Shown here piece by piece: positions 1 through 11,910 of a stretch of DNA of 64,000 nucleotides. A program made the position numbers and the translations under genes. How positions within the stretch are numbered: position 1 is the first letter of the stretch; every line of letters begins with the position of its first letter. Under the pieces are notes generated by a model. That model searched no databases, was not told the DNA's origin, and worked only from the letters and a program-made list of their open reading frames with translations. The DNA is from Glandiceps talaboti (Eukaryota; Hemichordata; Enteropneusta; Spengelidae). The stretch covers positions 18,952,806 through 19,016,805 of the forward strand of contig NC_135567.1 in the NCBI RefSeq assembly GCF_964340395.1, read 5' to 3'.

Positions 1-611
1 TTCTTCCTCCATTTCTGTCTTGATCTGAATAATTTCATCACCATTATTTGTGCACACAATTTGATGATGGATGACATTCCTTTCAGCCATAGCTGCATCA
101 TCACTTTCTGTGTACATTATTTGCTGATTTGTAAAAACAGTGATATTGCGCTCTGCACATTTGGTTGATTCCATTTCTGAGAGGGGAGTTGTGGTTACTT
201 TGAAATGTTCGGATGAAGTGTCTTTAGTTGACTCCATTCCTGACGGAATAGTTGTCGAATTAGTCAATTCCATTTCTGGGAAGGGAGATGTAACTTTGGT
301 TGACACCATTTTTAAGTGGGGAGTTCTATTTTTTCTTGCTTCCTTCTCTGACATATGTATCGAGTCAGTTGATTGTATTTCTGAGTAGGGAGTTGTAAAT
401 TTGGTTGATTCCATTCCTACAAAGGGGGTATGAGTGTCATGCCAATCCATATCAGGCTGAGAGGCTTGGTGATCTGTCACTACCTGCCACACTTGTGATG
501 TCGAATATTGATCAGACATTTCACACACTTCTTGTGGTTCAACTTTGATCTTGATCTTGTCTATTATTCTGTTGCCATGGCAATAATCCTGATTCGTGGT
601 TGGTGGTGTAC
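1..611 (-). CDS. Unrecognised protein, coding exon 3 (runs off the left edge)
   Basis: Open without a stop for 203 codons to the window edge. It begins with two bases that complete Gly48, after an acceptor (CATATACAG). Residues 49-251 are acidic and rich in Ser, Thr, Glu and Met. Two sumoylation-type motifs are visible: IKVEPQE (Lys70) and IKTEME (Lys245). A degenerate internal repeat recurs around 'EMESTK..TTP' (about residues 107-200). No DNA-binding or enzymatic domain is visible. Such N-termini occur in zinc-finger and other transcription factors, but the diagnostic part would be off the window, so no function is assigned. Confidence 0.8.
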
Positions 612-837
612 CTGTATATGTAAATGAATAAAGTTATTAATTATAGAATACAGGTTACATCTTGTGTGTATCTTAAATGTACATTTAAAAAATTTCTATT
701 TTATGTATATATCCTTGACAACTACAATATTAGGCACACCTGAAAGTAAACTTGCCTCAAGGGTTTTCTCACTTTTTTACTTGAATAATTTTGTTTAACA
801 CAAGCTGTACTTTAGTGTGAAATAGCGACCTGAGTGA

Positions 838-1277
838 TAGTCTTGGTTACCCAGACTCTCGCCACTGGGGGCTCTGCCTACAAGACCATCTAGTCTTGGT
901 TACCCAGACTCTCGCCACTGGGGGCTCTACCTACAAGACCTCCCTATTAGCAAGAGTCTGGGGAAACCACGGAGTGGAGTATTCCCCAGCATGCACTGCT
1001 CTAGAAGCTACTTCCTGTGTTTCAACTACCCTACATGGGAGTAACACAGTACATTTCTTCCAAGTCATAAAAAATGGGTTTACGAGGCCGTTAACTTGTC
1101 AAGAAAGTACCTAAATCGTTTAGCGTACAATGTTGGATTTGGAGTATTCCCCAGCATGCACTGCTCTAGAAGCTACTTCCTGCATGGGCGTGTTGGACTC
1201 TCGTTTTCCTAGACTCTCGCTTGGGGAGGTCTCGTAAGCAGAGCCCCCAGCAGCAAGAGTCTGGGTAACCAAGACTA
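838..1277. mobile_element. hAT-like MITE, family A, copy 1
   Basis: Ends TAGTCTTGGTTACCCAGACT and its reverse complement, flanked by the direct repeat CCTGAGTGA at 829-837 and 1278-1286. The left end is tandemly doubled (838-890 and 893-945). It is non-coding and lies in intron 2 of the left-hand gene. The TSD length suggests a hAT-type transposase in trans. Confidence 0.8.
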
Positions 1278-1483
1278 CCTGAGTGAGTGGTTTTGATACA
1301 GTTGGATGAATACCTAACCTATTAGAAGACTACTGGGAGAAGGGGGAGGGGAAGAGAAGTGGAGGAGGGAAAGGAGAGGGTAAAGAGGGGGAGGGGAGGA
1401 AGGCCTGTAGACTTAGTCACAAGATTATCATAGTAGAAGTGAAATATTCTCTAATTAGATGATCTACAGTACTGATTACATAC

Positions 1484-1591
1484 CTTGATTATCAACATTA
1501 TAAGATGGAATATCATTGGTTGAGCTGTCTGAATCTACTTCATTTGCATATTGTACATACACACCTGGTTCTTCTTTAATCAGTGGATAAT
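1484..1591 (-). CDS. Unrecognised protein, coding exon 2
   Basis: 108 nt: two bases of Asp12, 35 codons (residues 13-47), one base of Gly48. It encodes YPLIKEEPGVYVQYANEV then a Ser/Asp-rich stretch. LIKEEP is a consensus sumoylation site (Lys17). Acceptor CTCTTTCAG, donor GTATGTAA. The phases fit both neighbours, which is the main support for this small exon. Confidence 0.8.
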
Positions 1592-1634
1592 CTGAAAGAG
1601 ATATGACATATTAAGCTGTACCTAATCTGAAGAC

Positions 1635-2100
<466 letters not shown>

Positions 2101-2581
2101 TGATACCCTGTACATTCCAATTTCATTTTTAGATAAAGAAAGGAACATACATACAGATGATATTGCACACTGACAGGAATTTTAATGAGGTGATAGCCAC
2201 TGTATTTAAAAGTCACCTGGCCAGTATAATTACTCCAAGGTCATATATATGGACATATCCTTTGTTCTGGTTGTTCCAATGTCCCAGTCATATGGCTGCT
2301 AACAAATAAGTGCGTCTGGTATGGTGTATAGCGTGTAACGTTGCATTCAGGGTATATAAAACAGTAAACTCTGATGATTATATTTGCAATTAGCTTGGGT
2401 TCCCGGTGCATGGTGGAGTGCGTAGTTCGCCTGCGTAGTTCGGACTCGGATTACTCGGACTGAACCTAACACATACAACGAGCTCACATTACAGTGTACA
2501 TGCACTGTACCTTCCGTTCGTTCGAACACTTCTCTACTGGCTTTCCGTCCAGCTCTCTCAAAACTAGTTAGATATACTCAC

Positions 2582-2615
2582 CAAATGGAGATCTGCGATG
2601 CTTCGAAAGATCCAT
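2582..2615 (-). CDS. Unrecognised protein, coding exon 1 with start codon
   Basis: ATG at 2615, 11 codons (MDLSKHRRSPF) and one base of Asp12, then donor GTGAGTAT. An in-frame TGA lies upstream with no ATG in between, so this is the first start in frame. The split codon is completed correctly by exon 2. The exon is short and basic, and its reality rests on splice phase and continuity. Confidence 0.7.
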
Positions 2616-2739
2616 TCTCTTAGACAGCACGGTAATCGTCTGTAGACACGACAAGTTAGTACACGGATATCCACCACCAGACTCGTAGACGTTCAAGGTT
2701 CAGTGTGATAACCTTTGACCCACTAACCTTGTTCTTTCG

Positions 2740-2745
2740 TTTATA
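2740..2745 (-). promoter_or_regulatory. Candidate TATA box of the left-hand gene
   Basis: TATAAA on the minus strand (context CCTCTATAAACG), about 125 nt upstream of the ATG at 2615. A start about 30 nt downstream would give a leader of roughly 95 nt. No other core element was recognised. Confidence 0.3.
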
Positions 2746-3385
2746 GAGGGCGTACTATAATAATAAATAACCCGACCTGCAGCAAAGAAATCTTCTCCTT
2801 GTCTGGGATCTTATTCATTTATCGATCACTTATTATGAGCCAGAACAAAGGAAGTGACGTAAGATATGTAAATAAGTCTACAGAATTACTTCACAATCAT
2901 GAAAATGGCAATGTCATAAACTCAAGTTTTGTTGTTGTTTTTCCAAATGTAAGGAGATTACGCCGGGGTAATCACAACTGAATTCGTAGGTATTCGCAGG
3001 CAAACTTAAAAATTGCTGTTGTTATTTTTGTTTTGTTCGTTTGTTTATATATTTGTTTTGGCCAGTGAAAGGAAAATTACCAAAAAAAACACGTAATGAC
3101 GAGTCGTTTTAATGTGTTTTCTTTGTAAAATATTCAAGCAATTTAATTGTTTCGATATGTTCCCAATAGACTGAAAGATCGGCCGTTGCGGGCGCTCTCC
3201 TCAAGCGGGCTGTTAAGGGAGTCTTCAGGAATTACAAGGGGGAGGGCAGGGGTCACTCTTTGCTTTACAAATCAATTTAGCCTATTTAGGGATGACATCG
3301 ATAGTTCAATGTAGGCCTCAGACCCCCACCACCTCCCCCGAACTGTATTAAACCACCTACCATCAGACAGACAGACAGACATACG

Positions 3386-3416
<31 letters not shown>

Positions 3417-4653
3417 ACATACACACACACACACACAATCATACAGCCTCCACTTTTATGGACGGCAAGAAATAAACACTGCAAAATCTGACGTTTTTAC
3501 ATATTTTATTTTACTACAAAACAACACAACACACAATTTATTTAAATCATCACATTCCAGTTATTCAATGGAGAAAAAAATCTATATTTGTGTACACGAT
3601 TTATATGATTATTTGTGATACGTATAAAAATATGTTGATGAATAACCATACTATGCAATCAACTGTTCTAACAATGCCTGTAAATAACTTCATGTCTGTG
3701 TGTACCTTGGTGGCGCTCTACTTCCTGTCTGTGTGTACCCTGGGGGTATACATGGCATAGGTTACTTGGTTAATCTTAGCGCACTGCTGCTTTCCTCGAT
3801 GACTGAACAATATGAAAAACATCCCTGATTTACACTTCTACAGAATACCAAGCTGGAAGCTCTTAAGAAACAGTACTATGAGGTGATGATACCCCCAATC
3901 TGAGCGAGGGCGCTGTTTTCTCAATTTCCTGTTTGCAGCCATATTATAATTCAATACAGATTTTATGTAAGTATTTTCACTTGAGTAAAAGTTAATAAAC
4001 TCAATTTGTGCCACTTTAAGTACATACATTCACATCTTACATTCGTACAAAATGTCATGGTAGTGCTGGCGCCATTTTAGACTGATGTCTTTGTTCTTAG
4101 AGGTTTACAAGGTTCTATTCAACAATGACAAAGTAGCCATGGGATGACAAAAAAGTATTTATTTTGGATTATTAATTAATTCTTAAGAAACCTTTACTAT
4201 GTTTTCTTACTTGGAAAAAAAAATTATGAAACATTATTGACCAAATCTGTCTTTGTAACCCAATGAATTACAAAAAAACTAAAAAGTGTGTAAAAAGTTT
4301 GTTATTGTACGTACAATAAAAAAAGTTTAAACATTTAAAAAAATGTTTTTTCAATTTTTTGAGTTGTAAATAAGGATATACATGTAGTATATCGTGCGTC
4401 ACAATGTTTTTTTTGAAGGAGGAAAACATACAGTTGTTTTATGAATTATAAATCCAAAATAAATATCAATTTGTCACATACTGCATTGAGTTTCTGTGTA
4501 TGTCTCCTAAAAACACACTAAAAAACACACACTGAACATCTCAAAAATATAATAATATGCTAAATATCTCAAATATCAGACACATAATAGTTTGAAAACA
4601 TATTGCATTGAGTTTCTACTTCACATTCCTATATAGCACACACAGCATTTGGT
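2746..4653. other. Intergenic AT-rich DNA, no gene recognised
   Basis: A (CA)n run at 3376-3437 and poly-A/T-rich sequence. The segment at 3855-3920 recurs at 6448-6515 (ACAGTACTATGAGGTGATGA...GAGGGCGCTG), so it is a dispersed repeat. No open frame has coding character. Confidence 0.5.
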
Positions 4654-4814
4654 CTAGTCTGTAATGTACACCATGATAGGGCGCCCTCACACATCATTGA
4701 AAGAGGAGGACTGTGAGGGCGGTATGCCAAGATAGGGCGCCCTCACACATCGGTCAACCCCTTTCACAGAGCAGGCTGGTGAGAATGGAGCAACATGATG
4801 TATCTTACAGTCTA
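4654..4814. mobile_element. Short foldback MITE, family F
   Basis: Begins TAGTCTGTAA and ends TATCTTACAGTCTA, with an internally duplicated GGGCGCCCTCACACATC segment. Related copies with the same ends are at 21820-21907, 49041-49134, 51218-51321 and 58845-58932, with degenerate ones near 11826-11910 and 21548-21712. Confidence 0.6.
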
Positions 4815-4925
4815 CATTTGGTCAAGCATGGCATGCAAAGTCCAGAACTTTAATATTTGTTTACAAACTTATTTCAGTTCAAAGTAAAAATCTTCCAACA
4901 ACATCTACCAATTGATTAATCAACT

Positions 4926-5145
4926 AGTATTAGTTACCCGGAATATCGGTATTTGGGGCTAAGCCTACTCAGCTAGTATCGGTTACCCAGACTATCGGTA
5001 TTTGGGGCTCAGCCTACTCAACTAGTATCAGTTACCCAGAATATTGGTATTTGGGGCTAAGCCTACTCAGCTAGTATCGGTTACCCAGACTATCAGCTTT
5101 TGGGGCTCAGCCTACAAGACCTGTCCTCATCTGAGTAAACGAGAC
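4926..5145. repeat. About 55-bp tandem repeat, four units, related to the family A MITE end
   Basis: Units share GGTTACCCAGACTATCGG and TTTGGGGCT(C/A)AGCCTAC, resembling the family A terminus (GGTTACCCAGACTCTCGCC, GGGGCTC). It looks like tandem amplification of one transposon end. Confidence 0.7.
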
Positions 5146-5257
5146 TAGTGCAAATCAATTTGTTGGAGGTTGATTCTCAAAGTTTTACAAGAAACAATAC
5201 AAAATACAACCAGTGACAGACAAGCATTGATAAACATAGAGAATAAACAAATGAATT

Positions 5258-6118
5258 TTGTCGGTGGCTAAGTGGTTAAACCACTTGCCTCTTATCACTG
5301 TGGTTGGGGTTCAAACCCATTCAGGGTTGTCAGTGGCTGAGTGGTTTAATAAACCACTTACCTCTTACCACAGTGGTCGGGGTTCAAACCCATTCAGGGT
5401 TGTCAGTGGCTGAGTGGTTTAATAAACCACTTGCCTCTTACCACAGTGGTCGGGGTTCAAACCCATTCAGGGTTGTCAGTGGCTGAGTGGTTTAATAAAC
5501 CACTTGCCTCTTACCACAGTGGTCGGGGTTCAAACCCATTCAAGGTTGTCAGTGGCTGAGTAGTTAAACCACTTGCCTCTTACCACAGTGGTCGGGGTTC
5601 AAACCCATTCAAGGTTGTCAGTGGCTGAGTGGTTAAACTACTTGCCTCTTACCACTGTGGCCGGGGTTCAAACCCATTCAGGGTTGTCAGTGGCTGAGTA
5701 GTTAAACCACTTGCCTCTTACCACAGTGGTCATGGTTTGAACCCATTCAGGGTTGTCAGTGGCTGAGTAGTTAAACCACTTGCCTCTTACCACTGTGGCC
5801 GGGGTTCAAACCCATTCAGGGTTGTCAGTGGCTGAGTAGTTAAACCACTTGCCTCTTACCACAGTGGTCATGGTTTGAACCCATTCAGGGTTGTCAGTGG
5901 CTGAGTAGTTAAACCACTTGCCTCTTACCACCGTGGTCATGGTTCGAACCCATTCAGGGTTGTCAGTGACTGAGTAATTAAACCACTTGGCTCTTACCAC
6001 CGTGGTCATGGTTCGAACCCATTCAGGGTTGTCAGTGACTGAGTAATTAAACCACTTGGCTCTTACCACCGTGGTCGGGGTTCAAACCCATTCAGGGTTG
6101 TCGGTGACCAAGTGGTTA
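5258..6118 (+). repeat. Tandem array of a tRNA-derived SINE head, about 12-13 units
   Basis: Units of about 68-73 bp each contain TGGCTGAGTGGTTAAACC (A-box-like, TRGCNNAGYGG) and GGGGTTCAAACCC (B-box-like). The same head, in the opposite direction, begins the SINEs at 45951-46211 and 46251-46515. It is a Ser/Leu-type tRNA promoter without a full cloverleaf or CCA end, so not a tRNA gene cluster. Confidence 0.85.
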
Positions 6119-6154
6119 ACTCAATGTTTCCCTGTAGCTGATTGTATTTTAATA

Positions 6155-6440
6155 ATGTTTTGCAATGATGAACAATGTAAATGTACATTATTTGGAATAC
6201 TTAAGTAGCTCATTTGCATATATAAATGCATATTTGAAATACATAAAATGCCAATTTGCATATTATGTAAATGAATGCTACTAGTATTTTGAATACTTAA
6301 ATAGCTCATTTGCATATATAAATGCATATTTGAAATATATAAAATGCCAATTTGCATATTATGTAAATGAATGCTACTAGTATTTGAAATACTTAAATAG
6401 TTCATTTGCATATTAATGCATATTTGAAATACATAAATTG
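6155..6440. repeat. About 118-bp tandem repeat, two and a half units
   Basis: Units contain CTCATTTGCATATATAAATG and TGCCAATTTGCATATTATG. Each unit carries several ATTTGCAT octamers. Non-coding. Confidence 0.8.
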
Positions 6441-6750
6441 CCAATTGACAAGGCTCTTAAGTACAGTACTATGAGGTGATGATACCCTCAATTTGAGTGA
6501 GGGCGCTGTATTCTCAAGTCTGGAATGGCCTATTCAATATGTAAATGAGTCATCACATGATTTATAATTATTTATGGTTTTTGTTTTGATTTAGTTTGGT
6601 TATCATTTTATCATTGTAATGTCACAGACTTATCCGATAAATTAATCATTTTACATGAAGTAGTATTTCAGCAAAACTCATTGATACTGAAGAACACAAA
6701 CATATCTAACACAAGCACATCAAAGTAAGCGGTTCTGGACAACACTTCTT

Positions 6751-6990
6751 ACAGGGGTATACAACACTAGGCATTCATAATATGCATTGTGTTGGTATCA
6801 CCTGGACAGGGGTATACAACACTAGGCACTCATAATATGCATTGTGTTGGTATCACCTGAACAGGGGTATACAACACAAGGCACTCATAACATGCATTGT
6901 GTTTGTATCACCTGGACAGGGGTATACAACACAAGGCACTCATAATACGCATTGTGTTGGTATCACCTGGACAGGGGTATACAACCCTAG
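6751..6990. repeat. 55-bp tandem repeat copied from the stop-codon end of exon 10B
   Basis: Units start at 6751, 6806, 6861, 6916 and 6971. The last is the real gene end. Each of the others repeats about the final 30 coding nt of exon 10B (ACCAACACAATGC...TGCCTAG) plus 25 nt of 3' UTR, so the stop codon is echoed four times downstream of the gene's own stop. Confidence 0.9.
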
Positions 6991-7272
6991 GCACTCATAA
7001 TACGCATTGTGTTGGTGTAACCTGAACCTGGGCGCCATCCAGTGATACATATGATGGGATCCCCTGTGTCATAAAAACCTCGTTTCTGGCCAATAGAGAT
7101 AGCAAAGTTGATTCTGGCATCGATATCATCAGACCAGTTGGGAGTCAGAGGGGCTTCGTACAAGAGTGGAAAGCAGCCTCTCCATATATGGCATTGCCGT
7201 GCCACTTGTCTGTCGTTGGTGACCGTCAATATCGGACACAGAGGGCGAAACTTTGAAATCATGTACGCTGCT
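6987..7272 (-). CDS. pk: Pyruvate kinase alternative last exon, distal form (10B)
   Basis: A second complete last exon 8.7 kb beyond 10A, with acceptor TTTATTTCAG, the same entry phase, the same 286-nt length and its own TAG. It encodes AAYMISKFRPLCPIL to TNTMRIMSA. Trp499, Arg506 and GWRPGSGYTN are kept, but residue 454 is Ala instead of Ser. Differences from 10A are mostly conservative and there is no frameshift or stop, so selection has kept it; an alternative 3'-terminal exon is the best reading. It can only be used by skipping 10A. A pseudo-exon is unlikely given the open frame. Confidence 0.9.
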
Positions 7273-7395
7273 CTGAAATAAAGAAAAACAGAAAACAAAA
7301 TATTATTAACTTTAATGATTCTGCAGAAAGAATCACGTAAAGAGGCGTTAATGTGTGAACAATAACACAAGTCAGGAGGAATAAAACTTGATGTG

Positions 7396-7745
7396 AGAGA
7401 TAATACCAGCTATGAAATAATACCAGCTGTGAGATACCAGCTGTTAGATACCAGCTGTGACATAATACCAGCTGTGAGATACCAGATGTGAGATACCAGC
7501 TGTGAGATAATACCAGATGTGAGATACCAGCTGTTAGATACCAGCTGTGAGATAATACCAGATGTGAGATACCAGCTGTGAGATAATACCAGCTGTGAGA
7601 TACCAGCTGTGAGATAATACCAGCTGTGAGATACCAGCTGTGAGATAACATGTTGTGAGATAACGCCAGTTGTGAAATAACACCAGTTGTGAAATAACAC
7701 CAGCTGTGAGATAACACCAGTTGTGAAAAATAACATCATTTGTGA
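7396..7745. repeat. Minisatellite, 13- and 18-bp units
   Basis: Mixed units ACCAGCTGTGAGAT and ACCAGCTGTGAGATAAT, about 20 copies, starting 120 bp upstream of the exon 10B acceptor in transcript sense. Open frames here are artefacts of the repeat. Confidence 0.9.
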
Positions 7746-8011
7746 GAAATAACACCGTAAATAACAAACTCTTTACACATTTTCTAACTTTATACAATGT
7801 ATTGAGTTACAACACAGACTTGGTCAATGTTGTTTCACATTGATTTTTCAAGTAGGACGCCATAATAAATTTGTTTCATAAATCAATAATCCAAAATAAC
7901 TACCCAATCATCATCCTTATGGCCACTTTAATAAAAGAAATCTGGAGGTTAACTGTTTTGTTTTCAATGAAATAATCAATCCTTTATTTTCTTATAAAGT
8001 TAACACAGTAT

Positions 8012-8232
8012 TTGGTGGCCATATTAGATTCTAAAATGATGGCCATATTGGATTCTAAAATGGTGGCCATATTGCATTTTAAAATGGTGGCCATATTGGA
8101 TTCTAAAATGGTGGCCATATTGAATTCTAAAATGGTGGCCATTTTGGATTCTAAAATGGTGGCCATATTGGATTCTAAAATGGTGGCCATATTGGATTTT
8201 AAAATGGTGGCCATATTGGATTCTAAAATGAC
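8012..8232. repeat. 24-bp tandem repeat, nine units
   Basis: Unit contains AATGGTGGCCATATTGGATT. Single dispersed relatives occur near 21435 and 30870. CCATATT fits the YY1 core CCATNTT. Confidence 0.9.
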
Positions 8233-8379
8233 TACATGTTGACCTCTATTTCATCAAAAATGTGTATGGCGACTCCAGATTTTTATTTTGATTGAAAGTG
8301 AGTTTCCTTGAACAAAGTAAAGTACAGCAAAAGTTTTGAGAGTTTATTTTTACAGTTTATTCTGAATTAAACAACAATA

Positions 8380-8600
8380 AAAGCAATGCCAACAATTATA
8401 CCTCCTCAATATTAATTTACGAAAAATTGGGAAAAAGAAATTTGACAATTTGAAACGATTTTACCATATTTCAAGCACTGCAGAACCAGCGACATAGAAC
8501 AACGAAGGTCTGCAATTCATATTTTCTGTACCAACGCAATAACTTGGCTTGTGCATCGTATAAATTTGTATATGTTGGTTAAATTTCTAATTCTCATATT
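8380..8600. repeat. Dispersed repeat, family H, degenerate copy
   Basis: Shares the order 'GCAGAACCAG...GTAGAACAA...CATATTTTCTGT...CTTGGCTTGTGCAT' with copies at 26560-26800, 27382-27700 and 33735-34200. Confidence 0.5.
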
Positions 8601-9011
8601 GTTAGTAGTAGATAACAGACTGGCACTAATCCCTTGAGAGATTTTTTTAATCTTCAAATGTTTGAGTTTGTTGCTCATTTTTAGTTTTGTAAAGGTAAAT
8701 ATCAACTTTTTATTTCTCCCAGTCACTATCGTAATAGTCTTCTGTCATGAAAGAAATGAACTATTTGTGAACAAGTGTCGCTGTCATTATGCCTGCAGAT
8801 GATGTAGACAGTCCAGACACTTGCTTATTCTTGCCAGAGAGGGTGCTGTTCAATAGAAAATAAGGGTGGGCAAAAAAAAAATTTAAAAATATTTTGATGT
8901 CGGAGCAAGAAATTTGGGTTAGTAATGAGACAGAACTTGAACAAAAATAGGATCACCCTAATGTTTTGATCTAGTTGTCTAGAGGCTATCCATGGCTTTG
9001 ATTATAACATT

Positions 9012-9084
9012 AACACACATACACACACACACACACATCTGCACACATCCGTACAAACACACACACACACACACATCTGTACAT

Positions 9085-9130
<46 letters not shown>
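9012..9130. repeat. (CA)n microsatellite
   Basis: Interrupted CA repeat with ATCTG and GTACA interruptions. Confidence 0.95.
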
Positions 9131-9133
<3 letters not shown>

Positions 9134-9435
9134 CACATCTGTTTTTTCAAGTAGGAAAACACGGTAGAGTTGTTTTACAAAACCAAAATCCAAGAAAATA
9201 CCTATTTGTCATCAATATGGTCACTTCAAGTGGCACCAACTTGGAGTGAGAGCACACAATCTGAATCACTCAGTCTAGTGAAATAATGGAAAGCTAAACA
9301 AAAATGTGCAAACAACAAGTTTGTAATATTTATGAGATAACAATACACTCTGTTTATTAATTTCATCCACAGCAACAAACCTTGGACTTCAAGAGTCCTC
9401 AGAACACAACAGGAATTAAACAATCCAGAATCTAG

Positions 9436-9693
9436 AATAGGGAACTTGCAAACCCGCCATGTTGAATGTTGCATCATGGGAAATGTGATAACAAATACTA
9501 ATCAATTAGTATTGTAAACAATATTGTTACATTGTTTATAACCACAAATAATCCATTCATATTTATCCTGACCAGTGTGGGAGGTTTATTTCATCGGTAA
9601 CTACAGATAAGTTATTACTGCGACAATAACCACAGATAATCCCATAGTCCTTTGCATCTGAGCATGCTCAGTCTGGATTGCAAGTTCCCTATT
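9436..9693. mobile_element. MITE family B, copy 1
   Basis: Terminal inverted repeat AATAGGGAACTTGCAA, about 258 bp, non-coding. The ends could mark a TA target duplication. Other copies: 11521-11772, 18472-18726 (inverted), 29606-29857 and 43638-43884. Confidence 0.85.
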
Positions 9694-9739
9694 GAAGTAT
9701 CCACTAATGACTGCTTAGTCTTGTCTCTGGCCCATTTCC

Positions 9740-9960
9740 ACAGTTAAGCAAAAGTTTGATTTTTGCACAAATACTATGCCAATATGACATCTCAACGTCA
9801 AGCAAAAATTTAATCTTTGTACAAGAACAATACTACATCCCATGGTCAAGTGAAAGTTCGATTTGTGTACAAGAACTATGTTGATATCACATTTCACGTT
9901 CAAGCAAAAGTTGGATTCTTGTACAAGAACTATATCAATATCACATGGTCAGAATTTGGG
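9740..9960. repeat. About 60-bp degenerate tandem repeat
   Basis: Three to four units sharing TTGTACAAGAACTAT and CAAGCAAAAGTT. Non-coding. Confidence 0.6.
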
Positions 9961-10439
9961 ACGAGCTTACTCAAGTTGTGTGATGAATATTGTCCTTGTC
10001 AACAAAAACAAACTCTTCATTCGGACATTTGTACCAGATGATTACTGAACTTTACAGTGACCATACGGATGAGATTTTGGTGTTTATATTTTTCAAAACA
10101 TGGTATATTTGTTTTATCCTGTACACTTGATATCCAAGATAAATACCAAATTTTCATCTAAATGGCCGCTTTACTTAACCTGGTAATTTACTCCAAGACT
10201 TAACCAACAAAGTTCTTAACAGAATTCCTAATTCTGACTTTTAAAGTATTTTTTACTTCTTTATTGCCCGTTACGGAATACAACAAATACCAACATCACA
10301 ACAAAATATACAGGATAGCACTCATATTTTTATTTATAATCACACTTTGTACATCATGTGTGCAACTTTTATTGCCAGCTTTACATGAATTGCTATATTG
10401 CTGTGACATTGTCTGGATAATGTCACTGAAAGTGAAACT

Positions 10440-10890
10440 GCTACACTTTGCTACATTGTAGATAATATTTGACAAATCTATCTAATACTTGGCTACAAAG
10501 TAGATGTTACATAAATGTATCTTATACTTGGATATACTGTAGGTAACATTTGACAAATTCATCTTATACTTGGCTACATTGTTGACAATGTTACACAAAT
10601 GTATCTTATACTTGGCTACACTGTACGTAACATTTGACAAATTCATCTTTTACTTGGCTACACAGTTGATGTCACACAGATGTATATCATATTTGGCTAC
10701 AGTGTAGGTAATATTTGACAAATCTATCTTATACTTGGCTACATTGTTGACAATATTACACATATGCACCTTACACTTAGCAACAATGTAGGTAATGTTA
10801 CACAAAGGTTCTTACATGTAGCTACACTGTAGGTAATGTATTACAAATGTATCTTACAATTGGCTACACTGTGCATAATGTTACACAAAT
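10440..10890. repeat. About 60-bp degenerate tandem repeat
   Basis: About eight units with ATCTTATACTTGGCTACA and GTAGGTAACATTTGACAAA. Non-coding. The flanks 9961-10439 and 10891-11520 show nothing recognisable. Confidence 0.75.
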
Positions 10891-11520
10891 GTATCACAAT
10901 GTTGCCATGGCAAAAATATATAAACATCTTACCTAGTCTTTTATGCAATGTCTTCTTTCCTAAAAATAGTCACTCTATTCGGCAATCTTTTTAGTACAAC
11001 ATTTTTACATACTGTTTTAAGAAATTAGAGATTTACAAGAACAGTACTCGGCATAGTAAGAGCAAACTCTTGTATTTCTGTTATCAGTTATCTGAGGTTG
11101 GTAATTTCTATCAAAGCCAACAAACTGTTAATTGTATTTTTAGCAAATTTTATACAATAATCAATCCAGAAAAATGTTAAACTAGCCTCCTTTCTTGTTT
11201 CAAACCATGCAGAGGCTGACAAAATGAAGAGAATATATATACACAAAACATTGATTCTGTTATCTGCTTTTGGTAATAGTCACTAAAACATCACAAAAAT
11301 GCTGGAAAAACTCAAAGACTTGGTTAGAAAGCTGTTCATATTATTTCAGTTGGCTGTGGATTCACAACATAGTATGTTGGATCTCCAAAGTTTGACAACA
11401 ATGTCTAAACTTATTGTATTTCATTAAAGTTCGACAGAAATTAGTGTGCAAGCTAACAAATGTTAGTCTAAGATAACCATTCAGTAAAATACTACCAAAT
11501 CAGAAAGACTATAGAGTTTC

Positions 11521-11772
11521 AATAGGGAGCTTGCAAACCTGCCATGTTGAATGTTGCATCATGGGAAAAGTGATAATAAATGCTAATCAATTAGTATTGT
11601 AAACAATGTTGATACATTGTTTGTAACCACAAATGATCAATTCATAGTTACTCTGACAATTGTGGGAGGTTAATTCCATCAGTAGCTCCAGATTAGGTAT
11701 TATCATAACCACAGATAATCCCATAGTCCTTTGCATCTGAGCATGCTCAGTCTGGATTGCAAGTTCCCTATT
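11521..11772. mobile_element. MITE family B, copy 2
   Basis: Begins AATAGGGAGCTTGCAA and ends TTGCAAGTTCCCTATT; same interior as the copy at 9436. Confidence 0.85.
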
Positions 11773-11910
11773 AGGCTACATGATGTTATATGTCAAACAA
11801 TATACACTGATAGCAAGTATGTATGTAGACTGCAGGATACATCTTGTCATTCCACCCTCACTGGCACCCAGAGGGGTTGACCGATGTGTGAGGGCGCCCT
11901 GTCACGACGA

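Noticed and set aside
140-388. 82-codon plus-strand frame with VDSISE repeats
   Set aside because: Antisense shadow of exon 3 of the left-hand gene, whose internal repeats give a repetitive antisense reading.
5258-6118. Cluster of tRNA genes
   Set aside because: Only A- and B-box-like motifs match; acceptor and anticodon stems do not pair, and the unit matches the SINE head.
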